From contig CAZYHS010000004.1 of the NCBI GenBank assembly GCA_964647545.1, positions 31,671-95,670 on the forward strand: a stretch of 64,000 nt of DNA, in the 5' to 3' direction. Positions 54,262 to 62,530 of the stretch are shown in pieces. Every line of letters begins with the position of its first letter. The stretch's first letter is position 1. Source of the stretch: CAZYHS01 sp964647545. GTDB taxonomy: Bacteria > UBA10199 > GCA-002796325 > 1-14-0-20-49-13. A program made the position numbers and the translations under genes. A model generated the notes under the pieces. It had not been told where the DNA came from and did no database searches. It saw only the letters and a list, made by a program, of their open reading frames with translations.

Positions 54262-55028
54262 TTTTTTCTTAAATAAAATTCGTTCGACCTTCCATTGCAG
54301 GCAACGAAACGGTATTTTCCAAACGGAAGTTCTTCGTTCTCTTCTTCGCGCCACTTTCCTTCTGTAAATCTTTCGAGCACCGCCGACGCTGGAAGTTTAG
54401 GTTCGAATTTTAATTTTTTGACAAGATTACGCCGTGAAAAGTGTTTCGAAGAAACGTAACTGTTGCTGCCGGTCACGAAAGCGATCGCCCCCTCGCCAAC
54501 GAGCTTTCTTTCGCCGCAATTTTCACTCCAAAATCTCGGCCTTGAAACATCGATGTGAACAAAATTAAAGCACGGATAAATTCCGGCGCCCCCCAGCCCC
54601 GATTTTTTCACAAATTTCCACAGCTCGACTTCGCTGATTTCGTTTAAGTGAATGTCGGCGGCATAACCTTGAGTGTGCACCGAAGCATCCGCTACCCCAC
54701 GACCGTCTTGTTTCAAGCCGGCGTTATATTCGGGCGATCGATAGCCCGAGATCAATTCGAACGACTCGACCGCAAAATGGCGGGAAATTTTAAAAAAGAG
54801 CTCCAACAAGCGTGGGTCCATTTCGGTTTTAGCTCCGTCAGGCGACCTAAGTGCACGATCAAAAGACTCGACATCGCCGGCCGGAACGCTAATTTCACCG
54901 ATTTTTGAAATTTCGGCACACACCTTAGTTAACTCATTGAAAGTATAGGAATAAATTGACAAACATGACGTTTCTGCCGCCGCAATGTTCGGGGCAAAAA
55001 CCAGCGGGACAAAAAATAGAAGCAACAT
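54258..55028 (-). CDS. Exported M15/DUF882-type peptidase, paralogue A
   Basis: Start taken at the ATG at 55028, which begins a signal peptide MLLLFFVPLVFAPNIAAAE; an ATG at 55073 adds 15 residues but overlaps the divergent gene, and the far longer frame is antisense to it. The 256-residue protein has the zinc motifs of the YcbK/peptidase M15 group: ELISGYRSPEYN, SVHTQGYAADIHL and FVHIDVSRPRFW. It likely cuts peptidoglycan peptides in the periplasm. An extra C-terminal part (about 180-256) is absent from the neighbour. Confidence 0.8.
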   Translation of the reverse strand: MLLLFFVPLVFAPNIAAAETSCLSIYSYTFNELTKVCAEISKIGEISVPAGDVESFDRALRSPDGAKTEMDPRLLELFFKISRHFAVESFELISGYRSPEYNAGLKQDGRGVADASVHTQGYAADIHLNEISEVELWKFVKKSGLGGAGIYPCFNFVHIDVSRPRFWSENCGERKLVGEGAIAFVTGSNSYVSSKHFSRRNLVKKLKFEPKLPASAVLERFTEGKWREEENEELPFGKYRFVACNGRSNEFYLRKK

Positions 55029-55058
55029 TTTTTTTGCACGGCCGATAAGGGCTATGTA

Positions 55059-55598
55059 ATGAGATCTATTCATATTTTCGTAATTTTCGTGCTGCTTGTT
55101 TTTTTCTGGACCACCCCGACCGAGACAGCCTTCAAACTGACCGACCCTTTCGGGTTGGGCGGTAACGGGGAGGTGTCGATTCTTAACACACACACCAAAG
55201 AGTTTGAAACGATAAAGTACCGCGACGGAGTCAGCTACCTGCCGGAAGGATTGGCAAAAATCAGATTGATTTTCCGCTGCCGGCTGACCCAAAGCGAGGT
55301 CGATATCCCGATTAAGCTTATTGAGCTGCTCGATTCGATCGAAGACCATTTTCAAAGCGGACATATCGAGCTGGTTTCGGGCTATCGCAGTCCTCACTTG
55401 AACGCCATGTTGCGTAAAAAAAGCAAACGCGTTGCGCGCGAAAGTCTGCACATGTCGGGCCTTGCCGCAGACATAAAAGTGCCAAACGTCGGCCTACATG
55501 AAGTTCGCGATTATGTGAAAAAGCTCGCTGTGGGCGGAGTCGGTTACTACGCGCGCAGTTTTGTACACGTTGACGTCGGCGACGTTAGATATTGGTAA
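55059..55598 (+). CDS. Exported M15/DUF882-type peptidase, paralogue B
   Basis: A 179-residue protein from the ATG at 55059, seven bases after AAGGG. Signal anchor or signal peptide at about 1-20 (MRSIHIFVIFVLLVFFW). The motifs match the neighbour's in order: IELVSGYRSPHLN, RESLHMSGLAADIKV and SFVHVDVGDVRYW. Divergent from paralogue A with 30 bp between the starts, so they probably share a compact control region. The pair likely arose by inverted duplication. Confidence 0.83.
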   Translation: MRSIHIFVIFVLLVFFWTTPTETAFKLTDPFGLGGNGEVSILNTHTKEFETIKYRDGVSYLPEGLAKIRLIFRCRLTQSEVDIPIKLIELLDSIEDHFQSGHIELVSGYRSPHLNAMLRKKSKRVARESLHMSGLAADIKVPNVGLHEVRDYVKKLAVGGVGYYARSFVHVDVGDVRYW

Positions 55599-55617
55599 CG
55601 CTTCGAATTAAACCTAA

Positions 55618-55697
55618 TTTGTCATCCTGAACGAAGTGGAGGATCTCCCGCAAACATTGAGTTCGCGGGATTCTTCGCTACAGCTCAGAATGACAAA
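55618..55697. repeat. 80-bp interspersed inverted repeat
   Basis: TTTGTCATCCTGA at the left pairs with TCAGAATGACAAA at the right (one mismatch), and inner CCCGC pairs with GCGGG around an AAACATTGAGTTC loop. It is a non-coding palindromic element of a kind (TGTCATCCTGA...) common between genes in many genomes. Confidence 0.8.
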
Positions 55698-55743
55698 ACT
55701 TGGTTTTAATATTTCTTTCGGGGTGCAATCCATTCAGCAGCAT

Positions 55744-56235
55744 CTATTGCTTAGTTAGCCAAAGATAATAATTCCTAATTGAATAACCCAGATTCTGATC
55801 ATCAACATAGTTGACTAGATAGGCATCATCGGTAAATCCCTGCACAAATAGAGTATTGCCACCGACCGTCCACGTTCCTTCATTATTACCAACACAATTC
55901 TTAGATTGATCACATGTATATGTTCCATCGGCGTCTATGGTTATGCTTGTAGCTGAGTGATCAGCAGAAATACCATAAATTTTGCCACTCCAAACTCCTA
56001 CAACCTTGGCCGAGATATCGTCACACGTCTCAAGTGCCGTTATTCTAGCAACAACCTCATCTATCGCATCCTGCACATTTGTGGCTGAAAGCGCTGAGGC
56101 GACATTGTCATAAGCTACGTCAACCGCGTTACCTATGGTTGAAGCAACGCTATTTGAAGTTCCACCGCAAGCTGCCACATAAACCACTCCAGCCACGAAT
56201 CCAGACATCAGATATATAAGTCTCGTCATTTTCAT
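55744..56235 (-). CDS. Small lipoprotein with lipocalin-like domain
   Basis: A 163-residue lipoprotein. ATG at 56235 after AAGGAGAG; signal with lipobox VYVAACGG at about residue 23. A short helical linker (NVQDAIDEVVARITAL) leads to a beta domain at about 80-163: GVWSGKIYG, ITIDADGTYTC, GTWTVGGNTLFVQG and RNYYLWL, a pattern like small lipocalin-type folds. The gene at 63096 shares the G-x-W...GGNTL-x-V motif. Divergent from an XRE regulator, with a palindrome between. Confidence 0.72.
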   Translation of the reverse strand: MKMTRLIYLMSGFVAGVVYVAACGGTSNSVASTIGNAVDVAYDNVASALSATNVQDAIDEVVARITALETCDDISAKVVGVWSGKIYGISADHSATSITIDADGTYTCDQSKNCVGNNEGTWTVGGNTLFVQGFTDDAYLVNYVDDQNLGYSIRNYYLWLTKQ

Positions 56236-56263
56236 AGATTTCTCTCCTTAGGTTACACGTCCT

Positions 56264-56281
56264 TATGAATACGTGTTCATA
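56264..56281. promoter_or_regulatory. Candidate operator between lipoprotein and XRE genes
   Basis: TATGAATACGTGTTCATA, palindromic at 16 of 18 positions, between the divergent starts at 56235 and 56327. The octamer TGAATACG recurs at 61504-61511 and twice at 61600-61618. Confidence 0.55.
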
Positions 56282-56326
56282 TAGGTCGTATAGACATAGT
56301 TGTAAAGTGTGAATTTGGAATCAACA

Positions 56327-56518
56327 ATGAAGCGACTGGGAAAACGCATTAAAGAATTGCGCACCAAATGCGGCCTCACACAGGAGGGCATGCAGGATCA
56401 TGGGTTCAACTATCGATACTTCCAAAAGATCGAAGCCGGTCAAGTGAACGTAACCCTCGACACACTTCTGAAACTTTCAAAATCATTTAAGTGCCAGATA
56501 GCCGATCTATTTCGCTAA
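56327..56518 (+). CDS. XRE-family helix-turn-helix regulator
   Basis: A 63-residue single-domain regulator. Start at the ATG at 56327 (MKRLGKRIKELRTKCGLTQE), a GTG at 56309 being the alternative; GGAA is a weak ribosome site. The helix-turn-helix is GLTQEGMQDHGFNYRYFQKI with the family's end LSKSFKCQIADLF. It probably controls its own gene and the divergent lipoprotein. Confidence 0.85.
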   Translation: MKRLGKRIKELRTKCGLTQEGMQDHGFNYRYFQKIEAGQVNVTLDTLLKLSKSFKCQIADLFR

Positions 56519-56828
56519 ACCATACAACAACCCACGAACAACGTTAAACAAATAGAACAGTGTGAACGATTAAGCCAGCAGCTCAAGGCTTTACGAGCGA
56601 AGAGAGTTTGGCGCGGCAATGCTTCATCTCCCATCGGAGCCAATGCGATTAGAACCGCGCAGTGTTCTCCCCTGCTGTCATGATTTAACGTTAAGTATCA
56701 AACAGTGCAATGAGGCTAGGCAGAACAAACGCTGCGGTATTGTACTAGCGGTTCTTCGCTTGGCTCCGGATGCACATCCTAGCGCCAAACACCGAGCGAG
56801 TAAAGTCTGAGCTATTGGATTAAGCGGC
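56519..56828. other. Gap without a gene
   Basis: No supported gene in this 310-bp stretch; the open frames lack ribosome sites and family-like sequence. At 56757-56798 there is a stable hairpin: CGCT / TTGGC-tcc-GGATG-ca-CATCC-tagc-GCCAA / AGCG. Its role is unknown. Confidence 0.5.
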
Positions 56829-57000
56829 ATGCGGGGGATTGCTTCGTCGCGCCTTGCGCTCCTCGCAAAGACGCGAGGGACGCAAACGGGATTCCGGATC
56901 TTCGCCCGTGATGACAGGCTTGGTGTGTCAACGAGCTCCCCGATTACTACCTCGGGGATGACAAGAGCTCTAAAGGCCGTAATGACAAAACTGGTGATGG
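56829..57000. repeat. Cluster of degenerate intergenic repeat pieces
   Basis: Successive pieces resemble common intergenic repeats: GATTGCTTCGTCGC...CTCGCAAAGACG, CGTGATGACA, GGGGATGACA and CGTAATGACA. They look like decayed copies related to the element at 55618. A frame across them is probably not a gene. Confidence 0.5.
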
Positions 57001-57027
57001 AGATTCCTATGCCGCCATGCGAGCAGC

Positions 57028-57933
57028 TTAGCGGATTTTTTCGTTTAGAATTTCGTTGATCGAAACTTCGACCGCCTTGCGTGGCGGCTTGGAAAACTTT
57101 GACAAATCGAACGCCGTCGGGTCAACTCCGCTTTGATACATTTCCCACGCAACGCTCGTCTTCAGATCTTTTGCTCTGCCGTAAAGGTCGGGATACAAGA
57201 TAACCATGTCGTCTTTGAAGGCAACCGGCTGATAAACTATATCGACCGGCACCCCTTTTGAAAGTTGCACGTAATAAGATGTCTTCCCCATCTTATTGTA
57301 TTTCTCCAGATAACTTGCATCGCTCTTGTCTGTGAGCCTGCGCTGTAGATACCACGCAAGCCGCACGGCATCTTTTGAGTGCATCCGAATGCAGCCGTGC
57401 GACGCAGCACTTCCAATACTCGAGTCTTTGGTCGTGCCGTGCATGCGGATGTCCCCGCTCATAATCATCTTCACCGGTCCGAGCGGGTTCTTAGGCCCCG
57501 GCGGCGTAACCTTCTCGTCTTTCGCCCACTCTGCATCGGGGGGATGCCACCAAGGGTTCCACACGATCTGTTTGATCTCATTTCGCCCAACCGGAGTCTT
57601 ATAGATCGCCTGCCCGACAGCCACAGGTAATTCCAAAACCGAAACGCCGTTCTCAAATAAGGTCAAAGATGTCGCCGGAATATTCACGACAATTCTTAGA
57701 TCTCTTTCGGCAATAGCCGGTTCCGTGGCGGCGAGTTCATAGGTCGAGTCGCCGCTTTTCCATTCTTTAATGACAGCGAACTCGGTTTTACTCCGCCCCG
57801 GTTTTGGCGACGGCTCGGCTTGTTTCCCCTTTTCATTGGCAAAATAGGGCCCGCTGCCAAAGTGCGAATTCATCGCCGGCACACTTAAAAGCCCAAGCCC
57901 CGCCGTCAGCATGAAGACATTTAATAGACGCAT
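57028..57933 (-). CDS. L,D-transpeptidase (YkuD)
   Basis: A 301-residue exported enzyme that makes 3-3 peptidoglycan cross-links or attaches proteins to peptidoglycan. Signal peptide about 1-21, a low-complexity linker rich in Lys/Pro (about 33-50), then the YkuD domain: IVVNIPATSLTLFENG, PVAVGQAIYKTPVGR, and the catalytic motif HGTTKDSSIGSAASHGCIRM with His165, His179, Cys181 and Arg183. AGGAGGGT lies before the ATG. It is isolated on the minus strand between repeats and asmA. Confidence 0.92.
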   Translation of the reverse strand: MRLLNVFMLTAGLGLLSVPAMNSHFGSGPYFANEKGKQAEPSPKPGRSKTEFAVIKEWKSGDSTYELAATEPAIAERDLRIVVNIPATSLTLFENGVSVLELPVAVGQAIYKTPVGRNEIKQIVWNPWWHPPDAEWAKDEKVTPPGPKNPLGPVKMIMSGDIRMHGTTKDSSIGSAASHGCIRMHSKDAVRLAWYLQRRLTDKSDASYLEKYNKMGKTSYYVQLSKGVPVDIVYQPVAFKDDMVILYPDLYGRAKDLKTSVAWEMYQSGVDPTAFDLSKFSKPPRKAVEVSINEILNEKIR

Positions 57934-58080
57934 AACCCCTAACCCTCCTTTTCAACCTTATTTTCAGCATAAAGCGTGCCAAGATTTCGGGCGGGGTGCG
58001 ATAAATGATACTGCGGCCAATGCATGCAGTTAACCACTTGAAAATTAAAATGTTTAAATATTGATGGGCGATATAGCGAT

Positions 58081-58110
58081 AAAAAAAGCCCGTCGTTTTG
58101 CGACGGGCTT
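58081..58110 (-). terminator. Terminator after the AsmA gene
   Basis: AAGCCCGTCG-ttttg-CGACGGGCTT: a perfect 10-bp stem. On the minus strand it is followed by a run of seven T, so it ends the argR-asmA transcript. Confidence 0.88.
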
Positions 58111-58147
58111 ATGGGTGATTAAAAACCCTCTATGACAAAAAATTGAA

Positions 58148-60094
58148 TTATTTCCCGAATATACCTCTAAGTATTTTTTTACCTGCGTCGGCAGCTCCGC
58201 CGGCCCCTTGACCAAGAGCTCCAGCCGCCTTTTTAAGAACTATCTCGTTGACCGCCTTGGTAAAGAGCGAGGTCATATATTTTCCGTCGGGCGTAACGCT
58301 CGGATCTTTCACCGAACCTTTTACGTCGAAAGGAATTGCCAACTCGCCGCTACGATTGACGAGAATGTTTCTGGCCGTCTGATTGCCGATCAAAAGAGCC
58401 GTCGTCGGTTTTAACAACGCGAACTCTCCGTCGAAATTCAACCTCTCATCCAATGTGACGCTCCCTTTCAAAGTGGCGCGATACTTTTCATGCTGCCATT
58501 TTAAATCGGGGGTTGTTATTACGCCGTTTGCAACGCGAAAGGTCATATTGAAATTTCTGCAAGATGCATCGAGGCTCTTTAGCTCGTTAAGCTTTTGCTG
58601 GTTTAACCCGACTCCGGCAACCGCCAAAATATTCCAAGCAGGATTTCCAAAGATTTTCTGTCCGAGCTTGAGTGAAGGGATGTCCCCGTTCACAAGATTG
58701 ATCGAGCCGTCGGCGGTAAGATTCTTTTTGATAGCAACCGCGTCGGTTCCGCGTCCAGAGGCCTTAACTTTCACCGTCCCGCGGCCAAGCAACATCCCCT
58801 TCGTTGACGGGACCTTGACCATATCGACGTTTTTAATTTCGACGTCGGCGGCGTAGGCCGGCTCTCCGGCTAGCGAAAAAGTGCCGCTACCTGCAAGAGA
58901 ACCGTCATAGAGAGCTCCGGTGAGCGACTTGAGCACAAGTTTTTTTGCAGCGTACGAAAAGTCGGACTTCAAATTTGAAATTTCAAAATCGGCGTAGGCG
59001 ACACGTGAAGCGCTAAGGTTTCCGCTAACAGCCAACCGGTCAAAATCAGAAAGGGGGCCGCTAACGGCGATCTTTGCGACCGGACTTGCAATTCCCTCTA
59101 AAGGAGAAAGCGCCGGCGCGAGCTTTTTCAACTCACCGACAACTATCGGGTTGGCCTCGATTGAAAGTGAAGCGTTCTTTTTATCGTCCTTTGAAACCGA
59201 GCCGGCGACCTTCAATTTGGTTCCGCCCAAAGAGACAATAAATTTCTTGATGTTGTAGGCGGTCTTGTAATCGAGGTCGAAAGCAATTTTTGCGACAATA
59301 TCATTGTAAGAAATTTTCAATTCGTCGGTCGATGCAAGACTGTCGATAAGACTCAAGTTTACGACACCGTCGGCCTTGACATTCTGCGTTTTAGAATCAA
59401 GCAGCGCGGCGGCGATGCGAATCTTTGCCTTTGTGCGTTTTGCAGTCGGCGAAAAGTCGCTTATCGAAACGTCGAGCTCTCTAATTTCCTGCGCGCGCTC
59501 CCCTTCTTTGATCATCTGCAACAGGCCGTTCTTTATCTCAACACCCGAAACCATCACCTGCCACCCATTGTCATCGGAAGATGCCGATTTGCCTGCTAAG
59601 GAAGCCTGCTTTTCGTCTTCGGCATGGGCCGCGCGGATGAGAGAAAAATTTGACTCAATAGATGACGACGAATCGTCGTCATTTTTTTGCCGAGAAGCCT
59701 CGGGCTTCACAAGCATGTCGTCGATGTTAGTGCGGCCTGACTTGGCGGTCCTAAAATAGACCTCCGGAGATGTCAGCCCGACCGTCGCCACGATCTTTTT
59801 CGAAAACAACGGAGAAAGCTCGACCGACAAACTTGCCTCGTCGGCCGCAACTACGTTTTGGCCGGCAAAGTTCCCCGACGAATTTGAAACCTTCAACCCT
59901 TTTAAATTCAACCCGGGGAGCGGAAGAATTTTCAGGCGTATTTCGGAAAGTTCGACCTCGGCCGAAATGTTCGATTCGATCTGGGAAATAACGAATTTCT
60001 TATAAGTTTCGGCCGGAATTAAAAAAGGTGCAACCAGCGCGACAACGACCAGCAGGGCAAAGACGCCGCCGGCGATCATTAGCCACTTCTTCAT
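58148..60094 (-). CDS. AsmA-family envelope protein
   Basis: A 648-residue protein with one N-terminal membrane helix (about 5-28, WLMIAGGVFALLVVVALVAPF) and a long periplasmic repetitive beta body, as in AsmA/YhdP/TamB-type bridges thought to move lipids between the membranes. N-terminal AsmA pattern: AETYKKFVISQIESNISAEVELSEI and LPLPGLNLKGLKVSNSSGN; C-terminal part with IDGxV-like GRGTVKVKASGRG and NVLVNRSGELAIPFDVKGSV. A low-complexity Asp/Ser stretch at about 140-155. Its ATG overlaps the argR stop (TAATG). Confidence 0.87.
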   Translation of the reverse strand: MKKWLMIAGGVFALLVVVALVAPFLIPAETYKKFVISQIESNISAEVELSEIRLKILPLPGLNLKGLKVSNSSGNFAGQNVVAADEASLSVELSPLFSKKIVATVGLTSPEVYFRTAKSGRTNIDDMLVKPEASRQKNDDDSSSSIESNFSLIRAAHAEDEKQASLAGKSASSDDNGWQVMVSGVEIKNGLLQMIKEGERAQEIRELDVSISDFSPTAKRTKAKIRIAAALLDSKTQNVKADGVVNLSLIDSLASTDELKISYNDIVAKIAFDLDYKTAYNIKKFIVSLGGTKLKVAGSVSKDDKKNASLSIEANPIVVGELKKLAPALSPLEGIASPVAKIAVSGPLSDFDRLAVSGNLSASRVAYADFEISNLKSDFSYAAKKLVLKSLTGALYDGSLAGSGTFSLAGEPAYAADVEIKNVDMVKVPSTKGMLLGRGTVKVKASGRGTDAVAIKKNLTADGSINLVNGDIPSLKLGQKIFGNPAWNILAVAGVGLNQQKLNELKSLDASCRNFNMTFRVANGVITTPDLKWQHEKYRATLKGSVTLDERLNFDGEFALLKPTTALLIGNQTARNILVNRSGELAIPFDVKGSVKDPSVTPDGKYMTSLFTKAVNEIVLKKAAGALGQGAGGAADAGKKILRGIFGK

Positions 60095-60540
60095 TATTCT
60101 TCTCCTTTGAAAAGTCTGCGAATAGCTTTTTTGATATTTTCCTGATTAGAGCCGGTTGCCGTGGCAACAAACACGGTATCGTCACCGGCAAGACTGCCGA
60201 TAACGCCGGGGATTTTACTATTGTCGATGTTAATGCCGACCGCTGCGGCCGTTCCGACAACGGTTTTAAGAACAAGCATGTTCGAGCCGCTCTGCTCGAC
60301 AGAGGTCACAAGCGGCGCCGTCCCCTGTCCGCTGCGGGGCGGAAGGACATAGCTCCCCTGCTGTTTTACCAGTCCCAGTTCTGAAATATCGCGCGACAAG
60401 CTCGATTGCGTGACGTCAAAACCGCATTTTGCAAGAAAACTTCTCAGGTCGTCTTGCGTTGCAACTTCGTGCTCCTTGATGAGCTTAATGATCATGTCCT
60501 GTCTGGACTGCTTCTTTGTGGGCTTAATGCGTAATCGCAT
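60094..60540 (-). CDS. argR: Arginine repressor
   Basis: A 148-residue ArgR. N-terminal winged helix (about 10-75) with QSSLSRDISELGLVK, the DNA-reading helix of the family; C-terminal oligomerisation and arginine-binding domain with LVLKTVVGTAAAVGINID, GSLAGDDTVFVATA and a short helical end. GGAGG lies eight bases before the ATG. Co-transcribed with asmA, an unusual partner. Confidence 0.93.
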   Translation of the reverse strand: MRLRIKPTKKQSRQDMIIKLIKEHEVATQDDLRSFLAKCGFDVTQSSLSRDISELGLVKQQGSYVLPPRSGQGTAPLVTSVEQSGSNMLVLKTVVGTAAAVGINIDNSKIPGVIGSLAGDDTVFVATATGSNQENIKKAIRRLFKGEE

Positions 60541-60561
60541 AATTATTACCTCCGCGCGGAT

Positions 60562-60581
60562 ATTATGAATTTATTGCATAA
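60562..60581 (-). promoter_or_regulatory. Candidate ARG box upstream of argR
   Basis: TATGAATTTATTGCATA resembles an ARG box (TGAAT...ATTCA type), with TATG/CATA arms and an AT-rich middle, 24-40 bp before the argR ATG. It is imperfect; autoregulation is common for argR. Confidence 0.4.
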
Positions 60582-60623
60582 GGTCAAGCTCAAGATATTT
60601 ATCTTTATGCCGGTATTATAAAA

Positions 60624-60658
60624 CAAAAAAGGCCGGATGAATAAATCATCCGGCCTTT
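60624..60658 (-). terminator. Terminator after the lipoprotein gene
   Basis: AAAGGCCGGATGA-ataaa-TCATCCGGCCTTT: a perfect 13-bp stem followed by a T-run on the minus strand. Confidence 0.9.
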
Positions 60659-60680
60659 GAATTTTTTGCCTGTCGCTAAA

Positions 60681-61484
60681 TTACTGACAATCGGAACAAT
60701 CGCTCTTGATGACGCAGGTCTGAGTTCCTGTTTCTCCTTCGATCGTAGCCGATATCGAACCGGAGCACTGCGGAGTCATGTCGCCCGTACCACTATAATC
60801 GAGCGAAACCGTCAGGCTGTTAATATCAACGGTCCCCGTGAAAGTGCTATCGTCGCTGCCAAAGCCAACAACGCTTAGCGGGGCTTGGCTATTTGCGGTG
60901 ACCGTAAAATCCATGTTAAACGACTGCAGATTGCCGCCGCCATCAAAAACCACAACAACCGATCCGTCAAAGACCATCGTCCATGTGCCGTCGAGCGTTA
61001 CCGTGTAAGTAACTTCACCGGCCTCTTCGGTGGTTATCGTCTGTGTCGTTGTAAACTCATCCGCAACAACCGTAATATCGCCACCGAAGTCCATTGTAAC
61101 GCCGGTCTGGGTTTCTACGGCAGTCGCCGTCAGTGTCCCTGAAACGGTCATCGTTCCACTAACATCGCCATAGATCACTTCATCTTCTAAAACGATCGTG
61201 TTATCGCCCTCTTCAGATATCGTTTTCTCAACACCTGCGAAGCGCTTCGCATAAATGTGTTGCATCACTTTTTCTGCGACAAGAGACGCCACGCCATTCT
61301 TTTGGGTATCAATTGTCATGCTAAGCCCGTCTGACAAACTGTTAAAACCTGCTCCAGCCGAACCGGTGCAAGCCGTAGCTGCGACCGTCGATGCAGCTGT
61401 CCCCTTGCTGGTTGTGTCGCTCGTCTCCTGAGGGGCGCTACTCGAACCGCCGCATGCATTGACGCTTAAGGCCAAGGCAAGCAC
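60681..61484 (-). CDS. Exported Thr-rich lipoprotein
   Basis: A 267-residue product from a GTG at 61484. The lipobox VNACGG is only ten residues from this start, too short for a normal signal peptide, and no better start is in frame; GGGG lies too far upstream. The 5' end may have suffered an indel, or the real start is unclear. The mature protein is Thr/Ser/Asp-rich and beta-stranded (TMTVSGTLTATAVETQTG, VTYTVTLDGTWTMVFDGS), ending in a Cys-rich tail (CVIKSDCSDCQ). Function unknown. Confidence 0.65.
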   Translation of the reverse strand: MLALALSVNACGGSSSAPQETSDTTSKGTAASTVAATACTGSAGAGFNSLSDGLSMTIDTQKNGVASLVAEKVMQHIYAKRFAGVEKTISEEGDNTIVLEDEVIYGDVSGTMTVSGTLTATAVETQTGVTMDFGGDITVVADEFTTTQTITTEEAGEVTYTVTLDGTWTMVFDGSVVVVFDGGGNLQSFNMDFTVTANSQAPLSVVGFGSDDSTFTGTVDINSLTVSLDYSGTGDMTPQCSGSISATIEGETGTQTCVIKSDCSDCQ

Positions 61485-61503
61485 ACATAATTGAAAGCTA
61501 CCC

Positions 61504-61511
61504 CGTATTCA
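61504..61511. promoter_or_regulatory. TGAATACG motif upstream of the lipoprotein gene
   Basis: CGTATTCA (TGAATACG on the minus strand), 20 bp before the GTG at 61484. It is a single half-site and is one of four copies of the octamer noted at 56.3 and 61.5-61.6 kb. Confidence 0.4.
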
Positions 61512-61599
61512 CATACACTAATATTGACAACGTCTCACAAATGTTAATTTAATAATAATCAATATATCCGGCATGTTATAAACATATAATACGCCACAC

Positions 61600-61618
61600 C
61601 GTATTCAATATGAATACG
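61600..61618. promoter_or_regulatory. Palindromic candidate operator before the TIGR02147 gene
   Basis: CGTATTCA-ATA-TGAATACG: perfect 8-bp arms with a 3-base spacer, between the divergent starts at 61484 and 61685. It contains the octamer of the XRE-region palindrome on both strands. Confidence 0.6.
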
Positions 61619-61684
61619 ATTATAGTCGTTCCATAGCAACTTTTCATAGCCCACCACCGATAACCATAGTAGAATCACAACATA

Positions 61685-62530
61685 ATGAAACACGACCTAA
61701 ACATATTTACCTATACGAGCTACCGTCGGTTCTTACACGACCTGTACGAACACAAAAAACGCGGATCAAACGGCTTCTCACATCGCGCATTTGTTCGCAT
61801 GTGCGGATTCTCATCTCCTAACTTCTTAAAACTAGTCATCGATGGAAAGCGCAACCTTGGCAACACAGCAAAACAAAAACTGATCTCCGCGATCTGTAAC
61901 AATAAAAATGAAAAGGAATATCTTGCGGCGTTGATCGACCTTGAACAGGCCCGATCGATCGAAGAAAAGAACCAAGAGCTTGTGACCATCTCAAGACTAC
62001 GCCATCGCAAGAACATCAAAACGATAGATGTTGATCAATACGAATATCTTTCAAAATGGCAGAACGTTGCGATCCGCGAGCTTGTCGCGCTCGACGATTT
62101 TCAAGAGAACGCCACCTGGATAAATGCAAAGCTTGGGACAGACCTTAGCGAACATACAATAAAGAACATCTTTGAAAAACTCATCAAACTGAACATTTTA
62201 AAACGCGACACGACCGGCCGACTCATCCAAACCGACTCGAACGTGGTCTGCGAGCCAAAGATATTCTCGGTCGCCGTCAACAACTATCATCGTGAGATGC
62301 TTCAAAAAGCTGCGGATGCTATCGAAACAAGCAAAAGCGCCGACCGCGACATCACAGGACTCACCGTCACCATTGACCGCAAAGCCTATGAAGAGATCGT
62401 TAGAACAATAAAAGAATGTCGCGAGCGTATCCATCACATCGCATCAACATCCACATCGAAAGATGCGGTCTACCAAGTAGGCTTTCAAACATTCAACCTA
62501 TCGGAGGCATCATGGAAGTTTCAAAAATAA
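61685..62530 (+). CDS. TIGR02147-family protein
   Basis: A 281-residue cytoplasmic protein of the TIGR02147 (DUF4423) family. The N-terminus reads NIFTYTSYRRFLHDLYEHKK and FSHRAFVRMCGFSSPNFLKLVIDGKRNLG, a helix-turn-helix-like start; the second half (about 100-250) has KWQNVAIRELVAL and a winged part FEKLIKLNILKRDTTGRL. The family is thought to be regulatory and is common in Bdellovibrio- and Fibrobacter-like genomes, often beside exported proteins. No ribosome site precedes the ATG. It overlaps the next gene by 19 bp. Confidence 0.88.
   Translation: MKHDLNIFTYTSYRRFLHDLYEHKKRGSNGFSHRAFVRMCGFSSPNFLKLVIDGKRNLGNTAKQKLISAICNNKNEKEYLAALIDLEQARSIEEKNQELVTISRLRHRKNIKTIDVDQYEYLSKWQNVAIRELVALDDFQENATWINAKLGTDLSEHTIKNIFEKLIKLNILKRDTTGRLIQTDSNVVCEPKIFSVAVNNYHREMLQKAADAIETSKSADRDITGLTVTIDRKAYEEIVRTIKECRERIHHIASTSTSKDAVYQVGFQTFNLSEASWKFQK

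Noticed and set aside
54258..55451. 397-residue frame including 140 residues upstream of the peptidase signal peptide
   Set aside because: The first part is antisense to the divergent peptidase gene, which has its own ribosome site and conserved motifs.
56519..56828. Integron attC site
   Set aside because: Core-like pieces (ATTTAAC, GTTAAAC) occur but are in the wrong order and spacing, and no integrase is near.
56619..57059. Two short plus-strand frames in the repeat region
   Set aside because: No ribosome site, no family-like sequence, and one runs over repeat relics.
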